From Ignavibacteriales bacterium (GTDB lineage Bacteria; Bacteroidota; Ignavibacteria; Ignavibacteriales; Melioribacteraceae): a stretch of DNA of 7,136 nt. A program made the translations under genes and the position numbers. Location of the stretch: contig JAGVBL010000420.1 in NCBI GenBank assembly GCA_020059785.1, positions 1 through 7,136 on the forward strand, read 5' to 3'. Shown piece by piece: positions 6,867 through 7,136 of the stretch; positions within the stretch are counted from its first letter, which is position 1; the number at the start of each line of letters is the position of its first letter. A model generated the notes under the pieces. The model made no database searches. It was not told where the DNA came from and worked only from the letters and a program-made list of their open reading frames with translations.

Positions 6867-7136
6867 ATGTCTGGAATGGCGGGGATAAATAAACCGGATC
6901 AGTTTAACCTTGTTGAAAAAATGTTAGATAGAATTTCCAATCGTGGCAAGTATAAGAAGATTGTTTTTTCGACTAATATTTCAACACTAGGTATGGTTGT
7001 AACAAAACCTCAATCCGTAGGTTTAGAGCTTTTTATATCATCTAAATTTGTAAATGATAATTCAGCATCTCGTATTGCCGAAGCAATTGAAACAGGAAAT
7101 GGTATTGAATTAATAAGGGATCATTTAGGTATTGCG
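6867..7136 (+). CDS. Asparagine-synthetase-like protein, N-terminal part (cut by window edge), degenerate glutaminase domain
   Basis: The first 90 residues of a protein of the glutamine-hydrolysing asparagine synthetase (AsnB) family are present; the frame is still open at the window end. The start MSGMAGI aligns with the canonical MCGIAGI, and KMLDRISNRG (18-27) with the family's ML...I.HRGPDD. IELIRDHLGIA (80-90) aligns with the family's ARDRFGIKPLYY near the end of the glutaminase domain. The N-terminal cysteine nucleophile is Ser2, and the segment between the start and the RDHLG motif is about 30 residues shorter than usual, so glutamine hydrolysis is probably lost. Homologs of this kind (beta-lactam synthetase, for example) still adenylate a carboxylate to form an amide or ring. 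The synthetase domain is outside the window, so the role is inferred. It starts 15 bases after the mutase-like gene stop, as part of the same operon. Confidence 0.75.
   Translation, partial: MSGMAGINKPDQFNLVEKMLDRISNRGKYKKIVFSTNISTLGMVVTKPQSVGLELFISSKFVNDNSASRIAEAIETGNGIELIRDHLGIA

Noticed and set aside
6867..7136. Frameshifted or broken asnB explaining the short glutaminase domain
   Set aside because: The frame is open from a good ribosome site to the window end, and start and RDHLG motif share one frame; a shortened, coherent protein is the simpler reading.

Overview
The window is AT-rich (lines I sampled run from about 30 to 47% GC) and fully bacterial, with tightly packed genes and mostly weak ribosome binding sites. 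The gene content suggests the Bacteroidota/Chlorobi (FCB) group, plausibly an Ignavibacteria-like lineage: a fused SpmA-SpmB membrane protein in a likely non-sporulating context, a GyaR-type 2-hydroxyacid dehydrogenase and an alanine dehydrogenase. That placement rests on gene style only. There is no RNA gene, insertion sequence or CRISPR array.

Left block, minus strand (2970 down to 1): three genes read leftwards, in the order fused SpmA/SpmB-like nucleoside-gate membrane protein, D-2-hydroxyacid dehydrogenase, alanine dehydrogenase (cut by the window edge). The first two are 3 bases apart and surely co-transcribed. The third follows after 61 bases. A 103-base divergent intergenic region separates this block from a plus-strand carbon-nitrogen hydrolase of the nitrilase/omega-amidase type (3074-3835).

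Right block, plus strand (4074 to the right edge): after a 238-base non-coding leader that carries a perfect inverted repeat and ends in a very strong Shine-Dalgarno, three genes run head to tail with gaps of 27 and 15 bases. They are an octopine/nopaline-dehydrogenase-family oxidoreductase, a 546-residue protein fusing a B12-binding domain to a glutamate-mutase-epsilon-like barrel, and the start of an asparagine-synthetase-like protein whose glutaminase domain has lost its cysteine nucleophile and is shortened. This is the most interesting part of the window. It looks like an uncharacterised amino-acid pathway: radical carbon-skeleton or amine rearrangement, NAD(P)-linked opine-type chemistry and ATP-dependent amide formation.

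Enzymes of both blocks handle 2-oxo acids, amino acids or amides (alanine/pyruvate, 2-hydroxyacid/2-oxoacid, omega-amides, opines). A functional link between the blocks is inference only. The right-hand triad is probably its own transcription unit.
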